Shown here: positions 26,723 to 35,696 of the stretch, one piece after another
Layout of the letters: each line of letters begins with the position of its first letter
How positions within the stretch are numbered: the stretch's first letter is position 1
Origin: Rossellomorea marisflavi
GTDB taxonomy: Bacteria > Bacillota > Bacilli > Bacillales > Bacillaceae_B
NCBI RefSeq assembly: GCF_009806575.1
Contig: NZ_CP047095.1
Span: 724,001-788,000, forward strand
DNA: 64,000 nt
Direction of reading: 5' to 3'
The notes under the pieces: generated by a model
What the model was told of the DNA's origin: nothing
Seen by the model: the letters and a program-made list of their open reading frames with translations, nothing else
Databases searched by the model: none
Made by a program: the position numbers and the translations under genes

Positions 26723-26736
26723 TGGAAACATTTCCA
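26723..26736. promoter_or_regulatory. LacI-type operator O2
   Basis: Identical palindrome TGGAAACATTTCCA, 55 bases (about five helical turns) from O1, just before the ribosome binding site. Between them GGGC-ctt-GCCC with TTTTCTT could form a weak leader hairpin. Confidence 0.82.
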
Positions 26737-26756
26737 TACTGTGAGGAGGGATAGGG

Positions 26757-28061
26757 ATGAAGAAATCGATCGGTCTTATTGTTTTTACAGTATTGCTTTT
26801 AGTATGTACGGCATGTTCTTCTTCTACGGGTGGTCAAAAAGCAAAAGATGGAAAGAAAGAATTGAAAGTGTGGGTTCATGTCCCGGCTGAAGAGCAAGAG
26901 GGGAAAAACTACGACGAGAGAGCTAAAGAATTTGAAGAAAAGCACAAAGATGTAAAGGTAACAGTGGAACACATCGTAAAGACAGGCGAAGGCAGCGGAT
27001 ATAATGATCGTCTCAACGCAGCCATCACCACTGGAGATCTCCCGGATGTCATCACACTTGAAAGTGTATATGCTGCATCATATGCGGATTCGGAATTGTT
27101 GCTTCCTTTGAATGAGCATTTGGATCAAGGGACAATTGATTCCTATCTCGACACCATCGTGGAAGCAGGAAGCGTAGGGGATAATCTATATGCTCTTCAA
27201 TCGTTCGACCTTTCATCACCGGTTTTCTATAATGTCGATTTATTCAAGAAGGCTGGCATCGACATTCCGGCAGATGAAAATGGTAACTGGACATTGGACC
27301 AGGCGTGGAGCTTTGAGGAGTTTTTGAGTAATGCGGAAAAGCTTAAGAAGTATATGAAGGAAGAGCCTGTTCATATGTTCCCGGACAACAGCGGCTGGCA
27401 GATGTATGCCCATTCCCCGCTCATTTTCTCTAATGGAGGAAAGCTTGTAGGGGATGATGGCCTTGAAACAAAAGGATATCTTGACAGTGAAGAAACCATT
27501 GGCGCCTTCAAGTTCATGGAAACGATGTTCAGGAAAGGCTATGTATCCCCGACTGCGAGAGAAAATGCATTTGCCCTTGAGAAAGCGGCCATCAGTTTTG
27601 AAGGACCGTGGATGATCGATGTGTTCAAAAAGGATTATCCTGATCTGAATTGGTCACTGATGCCTTACCCGTATGGCAAGAAGGGTGAGCAGTCTGCTCC
27701 TCATGGAAGCTGGTACGTTGCGGCAACGAATAACACGGAATATCCGGATTTAGCTGCTGAGTTGGTCGCACATATGACCAATGAAGAGAGTGCCAAAGCG
27801 ATGGAAGAGGCTTCAGGCCTTATCCCAGGTCATAAAGAACTGTTGGAATCTTCTAAGCTTTACAATGAGTATCCGAGGAAATTAATGCTTGATCAACTGG
27901 TCGAAACGAATCATGTCAAACCGAAATCTCCAATTTTCCCGGTTCTCGAGGATGTCCTGGGGGATATTGTTGAAGGGATCGCCCTGGAGAACGGATCAGT
28001 TGAAGATCTGGTGGACGATGCAATCGAAAAAGCAGATCGAGAGAGTGCAAGATTCAAGTAA
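26757..28061 (+). CDS. sugar ABC transporter substrate-binding lipoprotein (CUT1)
   Basis: 434 residues. Type II signal peptide with lipobox CTAC near residue 20, then a cluster-B solute-binding protein: ELKVWVHVPAEEQ, GDLPDVITLESVYAASYADS, NGNWTLDQAWSFEEF, and FEGPWMIDVFKKDYPDLNW. It captures the oligosaccharide outside the membrane for the two permeases downstream. Neighbouring GH32 enzymes indicate fructose-containing substrates. GAGGAGGG provides the ribosome binding site. Confidence 0.92.
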   Translation: MKKSIGLIVFTVLLLVCTACSSSTGGQKAKDGKKELKVWVHVPAEEQEGKNYDERAKEFEEKHKDVKVTVEHIVKTGEGSGYNDRLNAAITTGDLPDVITLESVYAASYADSELLLPLNEHLDQGTIDSYLDTIVEAGSVGDNLYALQSFDLSSPVFYNVDLFKKAGIDIPADENGNWTLDQAWSFEEFLSNAEKLKKYMKEEPVHMFPDNSGWQMYAHSPLIFSNGGKLVGDDGLETKGYLDSEETIGAFKFMETMFRKGYVSPTARENAFALEKAAISFEGPWMIDVFKKDYPDLNWSLMPYPYGKKGEQSAPHGSWYVAATNNTEYPDLAAELVAHMTNEESAKAMEEASGLIPGHKELLESSKLYNEYPRKLMLDQLVETNHVKPKSPIFPVLEDVLGDIVEGIALENGSVEDLVDDAIEKADRESARFK

Positions 28062-28078
28062 TTGAAAAATAATAAAAT

Positions 28079-28108
28079 AGAAAGTGTACGGAGTATCGTG
28101 CACTTTCT
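28079..28108 (+). other. intercistronic hairpin between binding protein and permease genes
   Basis: Stem AGAAAGTGTACG / CGTGCACTTTCT (one G-U), loop six bases, weak T tail (GTTCTATT). In sugar operons such hairpins keep binding-protein mRNA more abundant than permease mRNA, by stabilising the 3' end or partial termination. Confidence 0.65.
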
Positions 28109-28129
28109 GTTCTATTAAGGAGCAGCGAT

Positions 28130-29020
28130 ATGGTCAAGAGAAGTGATACTAAACAATTACTCCCATTCATCTTCAGCGGGAAGTTCCTATTTTTATTGCC
28201 AGCCCTCGCTTTAATCAGCATATTTGTTATTTATCCATTATGTCTTGCGGTATGGTACTCCTTCACCGACTATTATCTTTTAAAGCCAAATGATGTTTCC
28301 TTTGTAGGGCTCGATAATTACTTGGAAATCAAAGATGATAAGTATGCCAAGCAAGCATTCTTCAACTCTACAAAATATGTCATTTACATCGTACCTCTTC
28401 AGGTTGCCCTTTCCCTTTTTCTGGCGATTTTGATTGCCAAGAAATCAAGAGTGAATACGTTCTTCAGGACGGCCTTCTTCTCACCTTATATCTTATCCAT
28501 CATTGTCGTATCCCTTCTTTGGAAAAACATCCTCGATCCCAAGACGGGGATTGTCAACATGCTACTGGCTGAGCTTGGGTTTGCTAAACAGGAATTCTTT
28601 TCAGATCCTGCCCTTGCCCTTCCGACGATTTCGTTCATTATACTCTGGCAGGGGATCAGTTTTCAGGTGCTCATCATCATGGCCGCATTGCAGGATATCC
28701 CGTCCGCTCTTTATGAAGCGGCTGACCTTGAAGGGGCAAATGGATGGCAAAAGTTCAGATATATCACCGTTCCGAGTATAAAGGGTCAGCTGGTGTTTGT
28801 GTTGATCGTTGTGACCACGGGAACATTTAAAATCATCATCGAACCGCTCGTTTTAACCAATGGAGGCCCTCAGGGCAGTACGTCCAGCATTCTTTTGTAT
28901 ATGTTCGAGCAGGGAACGCGATACAGGCAGATCGGATACTCAAGCGCCATCACCGTCGTATTTGCACTGATCCTGATTCTGATCGCATTTATTCAACGTA
29001 AGCTGGTCAAGGAGGAGTAG
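28130..29020 (+). CDS. sugar ABC transporter permease, MalF/UgpA-like
   Basis: 296 residues, six membrane helices. Coupling-helix motif EAADLEGANGWQKFRYITVPSIKG (EAA signature) contacts the ATPase. Start MVKRSDTK after AAGGAGCAGCG. Second of five genes in the fructan operon, two bases before the next permease. No ATPase gene in the window: CUT1 importers in Bacillus commonly share MsmX. Confidence 0.92.
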   Translation: MVKRSDTKQLLPFIFSGKFLFLLPALALISIFVIYPLCLAVWYSFTDYYLLKPNDVSFVGLDNYLEIKDDKYAKQAFFNSTKYVIYIVPLQVALSLFLAILIAKKSRVNTFFRTAFFSPYILSIIVVSLLWKNILDPKTGIVNMLLAELGFAKQEFFSDPALALPTISFIILWQGISFQVLIIMAALQDIPSALYEAADLEGANGWQKFRYITVPSIKGQLVFVLIVVTTGTFKIIIEPLVLTNGGPQGSTSSILLYMFEQGTRYRQIGYSSAITVVFALILILIAFIQRKLVKEE

Positions 29021-29022
29021 GT

Positions 29023-29859
29023 ATGAAGGCATTTATGAAAGGGTTGAAGATCCTCCTACTGGTGGGTTTTACACTGCTATTTGTATTCCCCACCGTTTGG
29101 ATGTTCGTCAATAGTACAAAATCTGTTGCTGATATCACGAATGAACTGGGCACGATCCAAAGCTTTCTTCCCCATTTGGGGCAAGTGGATACTTGGTTGG
29201 ATCCTTATAAAGAATTGTTCAGCAGATTTAATTTCTCGGTTCATTTTTTAAACAGCGTCTTTTACAGTTTTGTCATCGTTGCAGGGAGCCTGTTCGTCAA
29301 TTCATTGGCTGGATATGCCCTTGCCTGCTTCAATGTACCGTTTAAGAAATATGTCACCGGACTGTTGATCATTTTGATCATTTTTCCTTTTCAATCCGTC
29401 CTTATCCAGATCTTCATCATTATCAATGAAATGAAATTGATCAATACCGTATGGGGATTAGCCCTACCGCATATCGGAAGCGCCTTTAATATCTTTTTGT
29501 TTATGGTGTTCTTCAAAAAAATCCCGAATGAGCTGAGGGAATCGGCCTTTATGGACGGAGCGTCAGAGTGGCAGATTTTCACGAGAATCGTCGTGCCGAT
29601 TTCCAAGCCGATTTTCATGACGATTGGAATTCTCGTATTCGTGGGTTCTTGGAATGACTACGTATGGCCGCTCATGATTTTCACGGAAACGGAGAAGTAT
29701 CCTCTGTCGGTCGCGGTCAATATCATGAATGAGACGAAGCCGGTCTTCCTGAACCAAGTCATGGCGGGCTTAACGGTTACGACCATCCCGATTCTTCTTG
29801 TGTATATATTCGGGCAGAAATACATCATGCCGCAGAACACATCTTCAGGGATTAAATAA
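29023..29859 (+). CDS. sugar ABC transporter permease, MalG/UgpE-like
   Basis: 278 residues, six helices. EAA-type motif RESAFMDGASEWQIFTRIVVPISKP. GGAGGAGTAGGT before ATG. It forms the transmembrane channel with the preceding permease. The tail ends in ...QKYIMPQNTSSGIK, typical of MalG-like subunits. Confidence 0.92.
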   Translation: MKAFMKGLKILLLVGFTLLFVFPTVWMFVNSTKSVADITNELGTIQSFLPHLGQVDTWLDPYKELFSRFNFSVHFLNSVFYSFVIVAGSLFVNSLAGYALACFNVPFKKYVTGLLIILIIFPFQSVLIQIFIIINEMKLINTVWGLALPHIGSAFNIFLFMVFFKKIPNELRESAFMDGASEWQIFTRIVVPISKPIFMTIGILVFVGSWNDYVWPLMIFTETEKYPLSVAVNIMNETKPVFLNQVMAGLTVTTIPILLVYIFGQKYIMPQNTSSGIK

Positions 29860-29879
29860 TTCATCAATAGAGGTGGAAG

Positions 29880-32090
29880 ATGAAGCAACTTTATCAGATT
29901 GACTTTAGTGAAGGAAAGGGAAACACGGTGTGGGAATGTGTACGGGAGAAAAATCTTCACGTCCATTATGTGTTCAACGAAGCTAAATATAAAGCAAGTG
30001 TAGCACCAAGATGGATTCGTTCATCCATTTTAAGGTATGCCTTGGATTTTGACGGATATTCTACTTGGATTGAGGATGAAGGCATTATCCATAATGCCTC
30101 ATTCACGATTTCGATCATTCTGGCCCCACGATGCTTTGAAGCATGCCACGGGGAGGTCGCAACAGCACTGATTGATCAGTTGGATCGTGATGCCAAAACA
30201 GGGTTCGCCCTTGGATTATTTGAGCACGGAATTGTGCAGCTTGAGATCGGGAACGGAGAAGAGATTCAGCTGATCAGGACGGATAAATCATTACGATTAG
30301 CAGCTTGGTCCCAGGTGTCAGCAGTTTACGATGAAGATCAACAGCGAATAGCCATCTTTATAAATGGAGTAAGAGAGACAGAGATGACGGCAACCTTTGC
30401 ACCTTCCGAGACCTCTTTATCCATCGGGAAAAGCAGTGCGCCATTCAAGATTGGGAACTATTTTAGCGGCGGTATGTTTTCAGGAGTAATTGATTCCATC
30501 TGCATGCTGGGTGAGGCACTGGGAGACGATGCGATCTGGAAAGAGGCGAGTGCAGTAAATAGTCTGACCCTTGTGAGCAGGGATATTGAGCTGGATGAAG
30601 CCAGACTCCTGGATGATCCCCACCGCCCCCAATTTCACGCGATTCCTCCACAGCATTGGATGAATGAACCTCATGCCCCTTTCTATTATCAGGGGAAGTA
30701 TCATCTTTTCTATCAGAAAAATGCATCGGGCCCCTACTTCTCACATCTCCATTGGGGTCATTGGACGAGTGACGACATGGTGTTCTGGGAAAATGAACCC
30801 ACCGCATTGATTCCTGAAAAAAAGGTTTCTCCATCGGGCGTTTGGTCGGGATCGGCGACAATCGGTCCGGATGGCAGCCCCCTCCTTTTTTATACGTCAG
30901 CGGATTTTTCCAAGACGTACAATCAAGGCGTGGGCGTGGCAAAGCCAAAAGACGTTCATGATGGAAGATTGTTAGAGTGGGATTTAGGGGAAAACGTGGT
31001 CATAGAACAGACAGTTGATCAGGGGATCCCATCGCAGTTCAGGGACCCTTTCGTGTGGAAGGATGAAGATGAGGATCAGTGGTACCTCATTAATGGTGGT
31101 GGAATCGAGGATCAGGGACCTGTTGCCTGGCTATATACATCCAATGACTGTAGAGATTGGACGTTTAAAGGCGAATTTTTCTCTGTCGACCACAAGGAAT
31201 ACCCTCACCTGGGGACGAACTGGGAGCTTCCGGTATTCCTGCCGATATCCGATGAAAAAGGCAATCGGAAGTTCGTGTTTCTTTTCATGAGTTATTTTCA
31301 CTCAGGTCCAAGTCAACAAGTGGACACGTATTATTACATTGGAGAGTTCCATCGGGGTTCACATACGTTCATACCAGATACTCCTACTCCCCGGCTCCTT
31401 GATTATGGGAGATTCAAGTTCAGCGGTCCCAGTGGATTTGTCGATCCTGTAAGCGGGAAATCCGTGGTGTTCTCCATACTGCAAGGTAATCGAACGGAAC
31501 AGGAGGAATACGATTCAGGCTGGGCACATAATGCTGGTCTTCCCATTGAACTTTCCCTTCATGAAGGGGAGCTCATCGTAAGACCGCTTGAGAATCTCCA
31601 ATCCCTCAGAGCGCGGCTTCTTGTGGATGAAGTGAATCAATCGATAAAGTCCATTAACCAGAAGCTTGAGTCGCTCCGTCATAAGATGATTGAAGTACTG
31701 GTGGAATTTGAAGAAACGGATGAGAAGGTCGGTGTTGAGCTGAAAAAAGATCCCGAGGGGTTAGAAGTGACCCGGTTGCTCTTTGATCCATCCGCAGCAG
31801 TGGTGAGTATGGATAGGCGCAACACATGTCTGGATAAGGACGGGGATTGGCACGGAGGGGAAGTGGTGGTTGAGGGAGGACTGCGCGTCCACCTTTTTGT
31901 CGACCATTCAGCCATTGAATGTTTCATCCAGAATAAAAGAATGATCTCTACCAGGGCTTATCCGAGTTTACCTGAGAGTGACCATATCTCTTTGATCGGT
32001 AGGGATGAAACACGTATTGCATCCATAAAAGTATATGAACTCAAATCCATTTGGAAACCAAAAGAAGCGGGTGAAGACAATGACCATTGA
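29880..32090 (+). CDS. GH32 family protein with N-terminal LamG-like domain, unusual catalytic residue
   Basis: 736 residues, no signal peptide, so cytosolic. Residues about 1-225 resemble a LamG/jelly-roll domain (LRYALDFDGYSTWIEDEGIIHNASFTISIIL; RIAIFINGVRETEM). From about 245 it is GH32: HWMNEPHAPFYYQGKYHLFYQ, FRDPFVW (Asp389) and NWELPVF (Glu449, acid/base). The canonical nucleophile of MNDPNG is Asp, but residue 263 here is Glu (codon GAA). A C-terminal beta-sandwich follows. Could be a fructotransferase-like, altered-specificity or inactive enzyme. Overlaps the next GH32 gene by 11 bases. Confidence 0.88.
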   Translation: MKQLYQIDFSEGKGNTVWECVREKNLHVHYVFNEAKYKASVAPRWIRSSILRYALDFDGYSTWIEDEGIIHNASFTISIILAPRCFEACHGEVATALIDQLDRDAKTGFALGLFEHGIVQLEIGNGEEIQLIRTDKSLRLAAWSQVSAVYDEDQQRIAIFINGVRETEMTATFAPSETSLSIGKSSAPFKIGNYFSGGMFSGVIDSICMLGEALGDDAIWKEASAVNSLTLVSRDIELDEARLLDDPHRPQFHAIPPQHWMNEPHAPFYYQGKYHLFYQKNASGPYFSHLHWGHWTSDDMVFWENEPTALIPEKKVSPSGVWSGSATIGPDGSPLLFYTSADFSKTYNQGVGVAKPKDVHDGRLLEWDLGENVVIEQTVDQGIPSQFRDPFVWKDEDEDQWYLINGGGIEDQGPVAWLYTSNDCRDWTFKGEFFSVDHKEYPHLGTNWELPVFLPISDEKGNRKFVFLFMSYFHSGPSQQVDTYYYIGEFHRGSHTFIPDTPTPRLLDYGRFKFSGPSGFVDPVSGKSVVFSILQGNRTEQEEYDSGWAHNAGLPIELSLHEGELIVRPLENLQSLRARLLVDEVNQSIKSINQKLESLRHKMIEVLVEFEETDEKVGVELKKDPEGLEVTRLLFDPSAAVVSMDRRNTCLDKDGDWHGGEVVVEGGLRVHLFVDHSAIECFIQNKRMISTRAYPSLPESDHISLIGRDETRIASIKVYELKSIWKPKEAGEDNDH

Positions 32091-33576
32091 TATAGATATC
32101 AACCAAACGTATCGACATCAGTACCATCTTATGCCGGAAAGGGGCTGGATGAATGATCCGAATGGATTTTCATATTTTAAAGGGTCCTACCATCTATTCT
32201 ATCAACACTATCCATACGATACCCAATGGGGGCCGATGCACTGGGCACATGCTATCAGCACAGACCTCATTACATGGAACCATCTTCCGGTGGCGCTTAG
32301 ACCAAGTGAGGCTTATGACCGTAACGGCGTGTTCTCTGGATCGGCTCTGCAGGTAGGAGAAGAGCATTGGCTCTATTACACCGGACACGTGGACAGCCAT
32401 CTTGATGCCCACTATGATAAAGAATTGAAAAAATTCGATCCGGTCAATGAGGTAGAGGGGGAACCTCATATAAGACAGGTCCAATGCCTTGCAAAATCCT
32501 CCGATGGACTGACCTATATCAAATATAGCGGCAACCCTGTCATAAACACCGATCAGGTTCCAGTGGGTATCAGGCTGGAGGATTTCAGGGATCCAAAGGT
32601 TTGGCAATATGATGGACGCTTTTATATGGTAGTGGGGGCGAAAAGTGAAGGGCATATCGGATATGTATTATTCTACGAATCAGATGATGGCGCGACGTGG
32701 ACCTATCTGAATAAGCTGACCCTTGGCAGGGAGTATGGCACTGTGTGGGAGTGTCCTGATCTCTTTGAACTGGACGGAAAGTACGTCCTATTGTTTTCTC
32801 CCCAGGAAAAATATCGTGTCGGTAACCGATATGAAAACATTCACTCTTCTATGGCATTGATCGGGTCATTCGACCATTCAAGCGGGACGTTCTCAATTGA
32901 AAGTGAACAGGAATTGGATCAAGGATTCGATTTTTATGCACCACAGACGCTTTTGACCCCGGATGGGAAAAGGATCATGATGGCATGGATGAAAATGTGG
33001 GATATGAATGATCCCCTGCATAAACAGGGACATGGCTGGAATGGCTCTATGACGTTGCCGAGGGAATTATCCCTAAGGAATGGCAACTTAGTCCAGAGCC
33101 CAAGTCAAACCATCACGGCGTATCAAAAAAATCGGGTCGATCTAGGTGGCTTTTCCCTGGAAGGAGAATATTCCATCGAATATTTGAACGGCAAAAGCCA
33201 ACGTATAGATTTGCAGATTGATATGAGAGAGAGCAAGCGTGTAACAGTAAGCTTGTTCAAAGGATTAAGAGACAATCTGAAACTGATCCTGGATCGAGAA
33301 CGAAACGAGCTCACTCTGGACCGCAGCCACTCTGAGAACCGGATTGAAAACATGGGAACAAAGAATGATTACACCAGAAGTGCCACGGTTGACCTGGCCG
33401 GAAAAGTTAAACTTTCCATCTTCTTGGATGTTTCGTCCATGGAGGTTTTTGTGAATGATGGAGAGCGGGTCTTCACGTCTTTGTTCTATCCACATGACCA
33501 ATCAGATGGGGTGGTACTGTCATCTGAAGGAAGTGTGTTGGTTGAGGGGCTGACGAAGTGGGAGATCGTGCGATGA
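32080..33576 (+). CDS. GH32 beta-fructofuranosidase (sucrose/fructo-oligosaccharide hydrolase)
   Basis: 498 residues, cytosolic. All GH32 catalytic residues are present: Asp26 in WMNDPNG (nucleophile), Asp171 in FRDPKVW, Glu224 in WECPDLF (acid/base). C-terminal beta-sandwich from about 345. Starts inside the previous gene (GGGTGA site), so coexpressed. Acts on oligosaccharides, possibly phosphorylated sucrose, imported by the ABC transporter, releasing fructose. ScrB/SacA-like and levanase-like roles cannot be separated from sequence alone; an ABC (not PTS) importer favours unphosphorylated substrates. Confidence 0.93.
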   Translation: MTIDIDINQTYRHQYHLMPERGWMNDPNGFSYFKGSYHLFYQHYPYDTQWGPMHWAHAISTDLITWNHLPVALRPSEAYDRNGVFSGSALQVGEEHWLYYTGHVDSHLDAHYDKELKKFDPVNEVEGEPHIRQVQCLAKSSDGLTYIKYSGNPVINTDQVPVGIRLEDFRDPKVWQYDGRFYMVVGAKSEGHIGYVLFYESDDGATWTYLNKLTLGREYGTVWECPDLFELDGKYVLLFSPQEKYRVGNRYENIHSSMALIGSFDHSSGTFSIESEQELDQGFDFYAPQTLLTPDGKRIMMAWMKMWDMNDPLHKQGHGWNGSMTLPRELSLRNGNLVQSPSQTITAYQKNRVDLGGFSLEGEYSIEYLNGKSQRIDLQIDMRESKRVTVSLFKGLRDNLKLILDRERNELTLDRSHSENRIENMGTKNDYTRSATVDLAGKVKLSIFLDVSSMEVFVNDGERVFTSLFYPHDQSDGVVLSSEGSVLVEGLTKWEIVR

Positions 33577-33595
33577 ATTAAAGTATAAAAAAAGA

Positions 33596-33631
33596 GACTT
33601 TGCCACTTTCGGGTGGGCAAAGTCTTTTTAT
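33596..33631 (+). terminator. terminator of the fructan operon
   Basis: Stem GACTTTGCC / GGCAAAGTC, with extra inner pairs, followed by TTTTTATA. Confidence 0.85.
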
Positions 33632-33703
33632 ATAGGAGGTTAACTGTACTACATTCAGAAAAGGAGTTATGCTCATTTATAAGATGAAAAGGGGAGTGAG
33701 AAC

Positions 33704-34294
33704 ATGGAACACCTAAAAGCCATCATGAACCTCATCCACCTATCCCAAAAGCTGAAGATGGAGATGCGGCACAGCTGGCTATCGGATGGACGTCAGGAGA
33801 GTGTGGCGGAGCATACGTGGAGGGTATCCCTCATGGCCATTCTCGTGGAACCGCATCTGGACGGATCAGTGGAGATGGAAAAACTGTTGAAGATGATCAT
33901 CATCCATGACCTAGTGGAGGCGGAAGCGGGGGATGTCCCGGCATTTGATACGATGGGGAATGCGGAGATGAAGGCATTGAAGCAGCAGCGTGAGGAACGG
34001 GCAATCGAGAACATCCGGGACATGATTCCGGGAGAAGTAGGACTTGAGCTATACACGCTGTGGCATGAGTTCGAGGCAAAAGAGACGTATGAGGCGAAGG
34101 TGGCGAATGCCCTAGACAAGCTCGAGGTGCAGATCCAGCATAATGAGGCCGATCTTTCTACGTGGCTGGATGTCGAGGTGGACATGACCTACGCCATGGG
34201 AAGGCATGTGGAGTTTGACAGCTTCCTGACGGAGTTGAAAGATCTCATTGAAAAGGAAGGGCATGAGAAGATTCAAGGGCGTGTAAGGCAGTAA
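33704..34294 (+). CDS. HD-domain hydrolase, YfbR/5'-deoxynucleotidase-like
   Basis: 196 residues. His37 (AEHTWR) and the His68-Asp69 pair (IIIHDLVEAEAGD) with a later Asp form the metal site of HD phosphohydrolases; WLSDGRQESVAEHTWRVSLMA is the family pattern. Likely hydrolyses nucleoside monophosphates or related compounds. GGGGAGTGA precedes the ATG. A decayed copy of its 5' part lies at 25416-25520, on the far side of the fructan locus. Confidence 0.88.
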   Translation: MEHLKAIMNLIHLSQKLKMEMRHSWLSDGRQESVAEHTWRVSLMAILVEPHLDGSVEMEKLLKMIIIHDLVEAEAGDVPAFDTMGNAEMKALKQQREERAIENIRDMIPGEVGLELYTLWHEFEAKETYEAKVANALDKLEVQIQHNEADLSTWLDVEVDMTYAMGRHVEFDSFLTELKDLIEKEGHEKIQGRVRQ

Positions 34295-34423
34295 TCTCCA
34301 AAGGTTGTGCATGTCAGCCTGATTGGAGTTGTCTTCCTTGGTTACATATGTAACCTATCGTTTTTCAGAAAAGAATAACCTAAAGACCATCGGGGTGTTT
34401 GGCGTTGATAACGCACAGTAAAA

Positions 34424-34457
34424 GAAGGCAGGGATCGGCTCCCTGCCTTCTCTTTTT
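34424..34457. terminator. intrinsic terminator, bidirectional
   Basis: Perfect 11-bp stem GAAGGCAGGGA / TCCCTGCCTTC with a five-base loop, T-rich on both strands; serves the HD gene and the converging YwnB-like gene. Between 34295 and 34423 I see no gene. Confidence 0.88.
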
Positions 34458-34459
34458 CC

Positions 34460-35092
34460 TTATTTCGATACAACGGCAAATCGTTCGTTGATATGTTTCG
34501 GTTGTTCCACTTCGTCAAGGAGTGCTGCGGCATAGTCGGCATAGCTGATGTAGCTCTGACCTTCTGCGTTGACGATGAAATGATCCTTGCCGGTTTGGTA
34601 GGTTCCCGTTTTGGGACCTTCAGGGTCGAAGAAGGCTGCCGGGCTGATGTACGTCCAGTTGAGGCCTTCGGTGTTTTGCAGCTCTTTCAGGCTGAGGCTC
34701 GCATTGTAGGCAGTGGCATAATAGGCTTTTGGAAAGTCGGGTGTTTCCAAGAGCTGAACGGTTTTGTCTTCGTCCACAAACAGGCTGCCGGCTCCGCCGA
34801 TGACAACGAGTCTGGTTTCGGGAGCGTCTTTCAGGGCGTTGGTAAGAACCCTGCCAGCTTCAATGTGGAGATGCTCTTTTCCTTCAGGTGCATTGAAGGC
34901 GTTCACGACGACGTCGAATCCTTTCAAGTCTTCTCCTGTCAGATCAAAGAGATCCTTTTCAACGATGTTTACGTTTGCGTTCACTTTTGATGCGCTGCGC
35001 ACGATGGCGGTCACGTCATGGCCCCGTTGGATGGCTTCCTCTGTAATCAATGATCCTGCTTTTCCTGTTGCTCCGATGATGGCGATGTTCAT
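34460..35092 (-). CDS. ywnB: NAD(P)-binding SDR-like protein, YwnB family
   Basis: 210 residues. Atypical short-chain dehydrogenase with the dinucleotide motif IAIIGATGKAGS at 3-14; RLVVIGGAGSLFVDEDKTVQLLETPDFPKAYYATA matches NAD(P)H-dependent quinone/NmrA-like reductases. In B. subtilis ywnB sits beside the Rrf2 regulator gene ywnA, as here. Two palindromes of the Rrf2 type lie between the two genes, so it is probably repressed by YwnA under non-stress conditions. Confidence 0.85.
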   Translation of the reverse strand: MNIAIIGATGKAGSLITEEAIQRGHDVTAIVRSASKVNANVNIVEKDLFDLTGEDLKGFDVVVNAFNAPEGKEHLHIEAGRVLTNALKDAPETRLVVIGGAGSLFVDEDKTVQLLETPDFPKAYYATAYNASLSLKELQNTEGLNWTYISPAAFFDPEGPKTGTYQTGKDHFIVNAEGQSYISYADYAAALLDEVEQPKHINERFAVVSK

Positions 35093-35112
35093 TTTTATTC
35101 CTCCTATTGTTT

Positions 35113-35131
35113 TGTAACTATTTTTGTTACA
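35113..35131. promoter_or_regulatory. Rrf2-type operator 1
   Basis: TGTAAC-N7-GTTACA just upstream of the ywnB ribosome binding site. Confidence 0.72.
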
Positions 35132-35182
35132 GGTTGTTTAAAAATAAATCCCGATTGAGTCGGGTGAATGAGTTGTTCTACA

Positions 35183-35201
35183 TGTAACTATATATGTTAC
35201 A
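35183..35201. promoter_or_regulatory. Rrf2-type operator 2
   Basis: TGTAAC-N7-GTTACA, 70 bases (centre to centre) from operator 1, between the two genes. Confidence 0.72.
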
Positions 35202-35233
35202 GGTGAGTCTGTCAACCATGAAAAAATCACCTC

Positions 35234-35638
35234 TTATTGAAAGAGATGATTCATGATGTCCTTCAGCGTTTGTTCATTCAGTTCATTTTCCATGGCTGCC
35301 TGGACGCTTTTGAATGTTTCATCCAGTGTACCTTGGATCCGTTTGCCGACGGGGCATTTCGGATTCGGTTTATCGTGTATTGAGAATAACTCTTTCTCCA
35401 TATTCACGGCTTTATAGATATCAAGCAAGGTAATGTCCTTGGGATCACGTGTCAGGTTGAAGCCTGGTACTCCGGCTTGGGACGTCAATAGTCCGGCTTT
35501 CTTCAGGTCACCGGATAGTCTCCTGATGACGACGGGATTCGTGGTGACGCTCTGGGCGATCTGATCGGACGATTGCTTCGGATCCATCGCCACAAGAGAC
35601 AGGATATGAATTGCGACCGATAAGCGGGTGTTAATCAT
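35234..35638 (-). CDS. ywnA: Rrf2-family transcriptional regulator, YwnA-like
   Basis: 134 residues. N-terminal winged helix MINTRLSVAIHILSLVAM, SSDQIAQSVTTNPVVIRRLSGDLKKAGLL. Two Cys-bearing or metal-cluster positions of IscR-type members are absent except for Cys in NPKCPVGKRI, so sensing is likely by a single Cys or small ligand. A palindrome of the same type overlaps its own promoter, so autorepression is probable. Transcribed in the same direction as ywnB. Confidence 0.87.
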   Translation of the reverse strand: MINTRLSVAIHILSLVAMDPKQSSDQIAQSVTTNPVVIRRLSGDLKKAGLLTSQAGVPGFNLTRDPKDITLLDIYKAVNMEKELFSIHDKPNPKCPVGKRIQGTLDETFKSVQAAMENELNEQTLKDIMNHLFQ

Positions 35639-35651
35639 GATCTCCCTCCTT

Positions 35652-35670
35652 CGTAACCATAATAGTTACA
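35652..35670. promoter_or_regulatory. Rrf2-type operator 3 at the ywnA promoter
   Basis: CGTAAC-N7-GTTACA; on the minus strand the spacer holds TATTAT, a likely -10 element, immediately upstream of the ywnA AAGGAGGG site. Confidence 0.7.
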
Positions 35671-35696
35671 AATAGAAGCGTTGTCAAATGGCGCAA

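Noticed and set aside
33669-33716. 15-codon ORF overlapping the HD-hydrolase start
   Set aside because: Ribosome binding site only two bases from ATG; probably chance.
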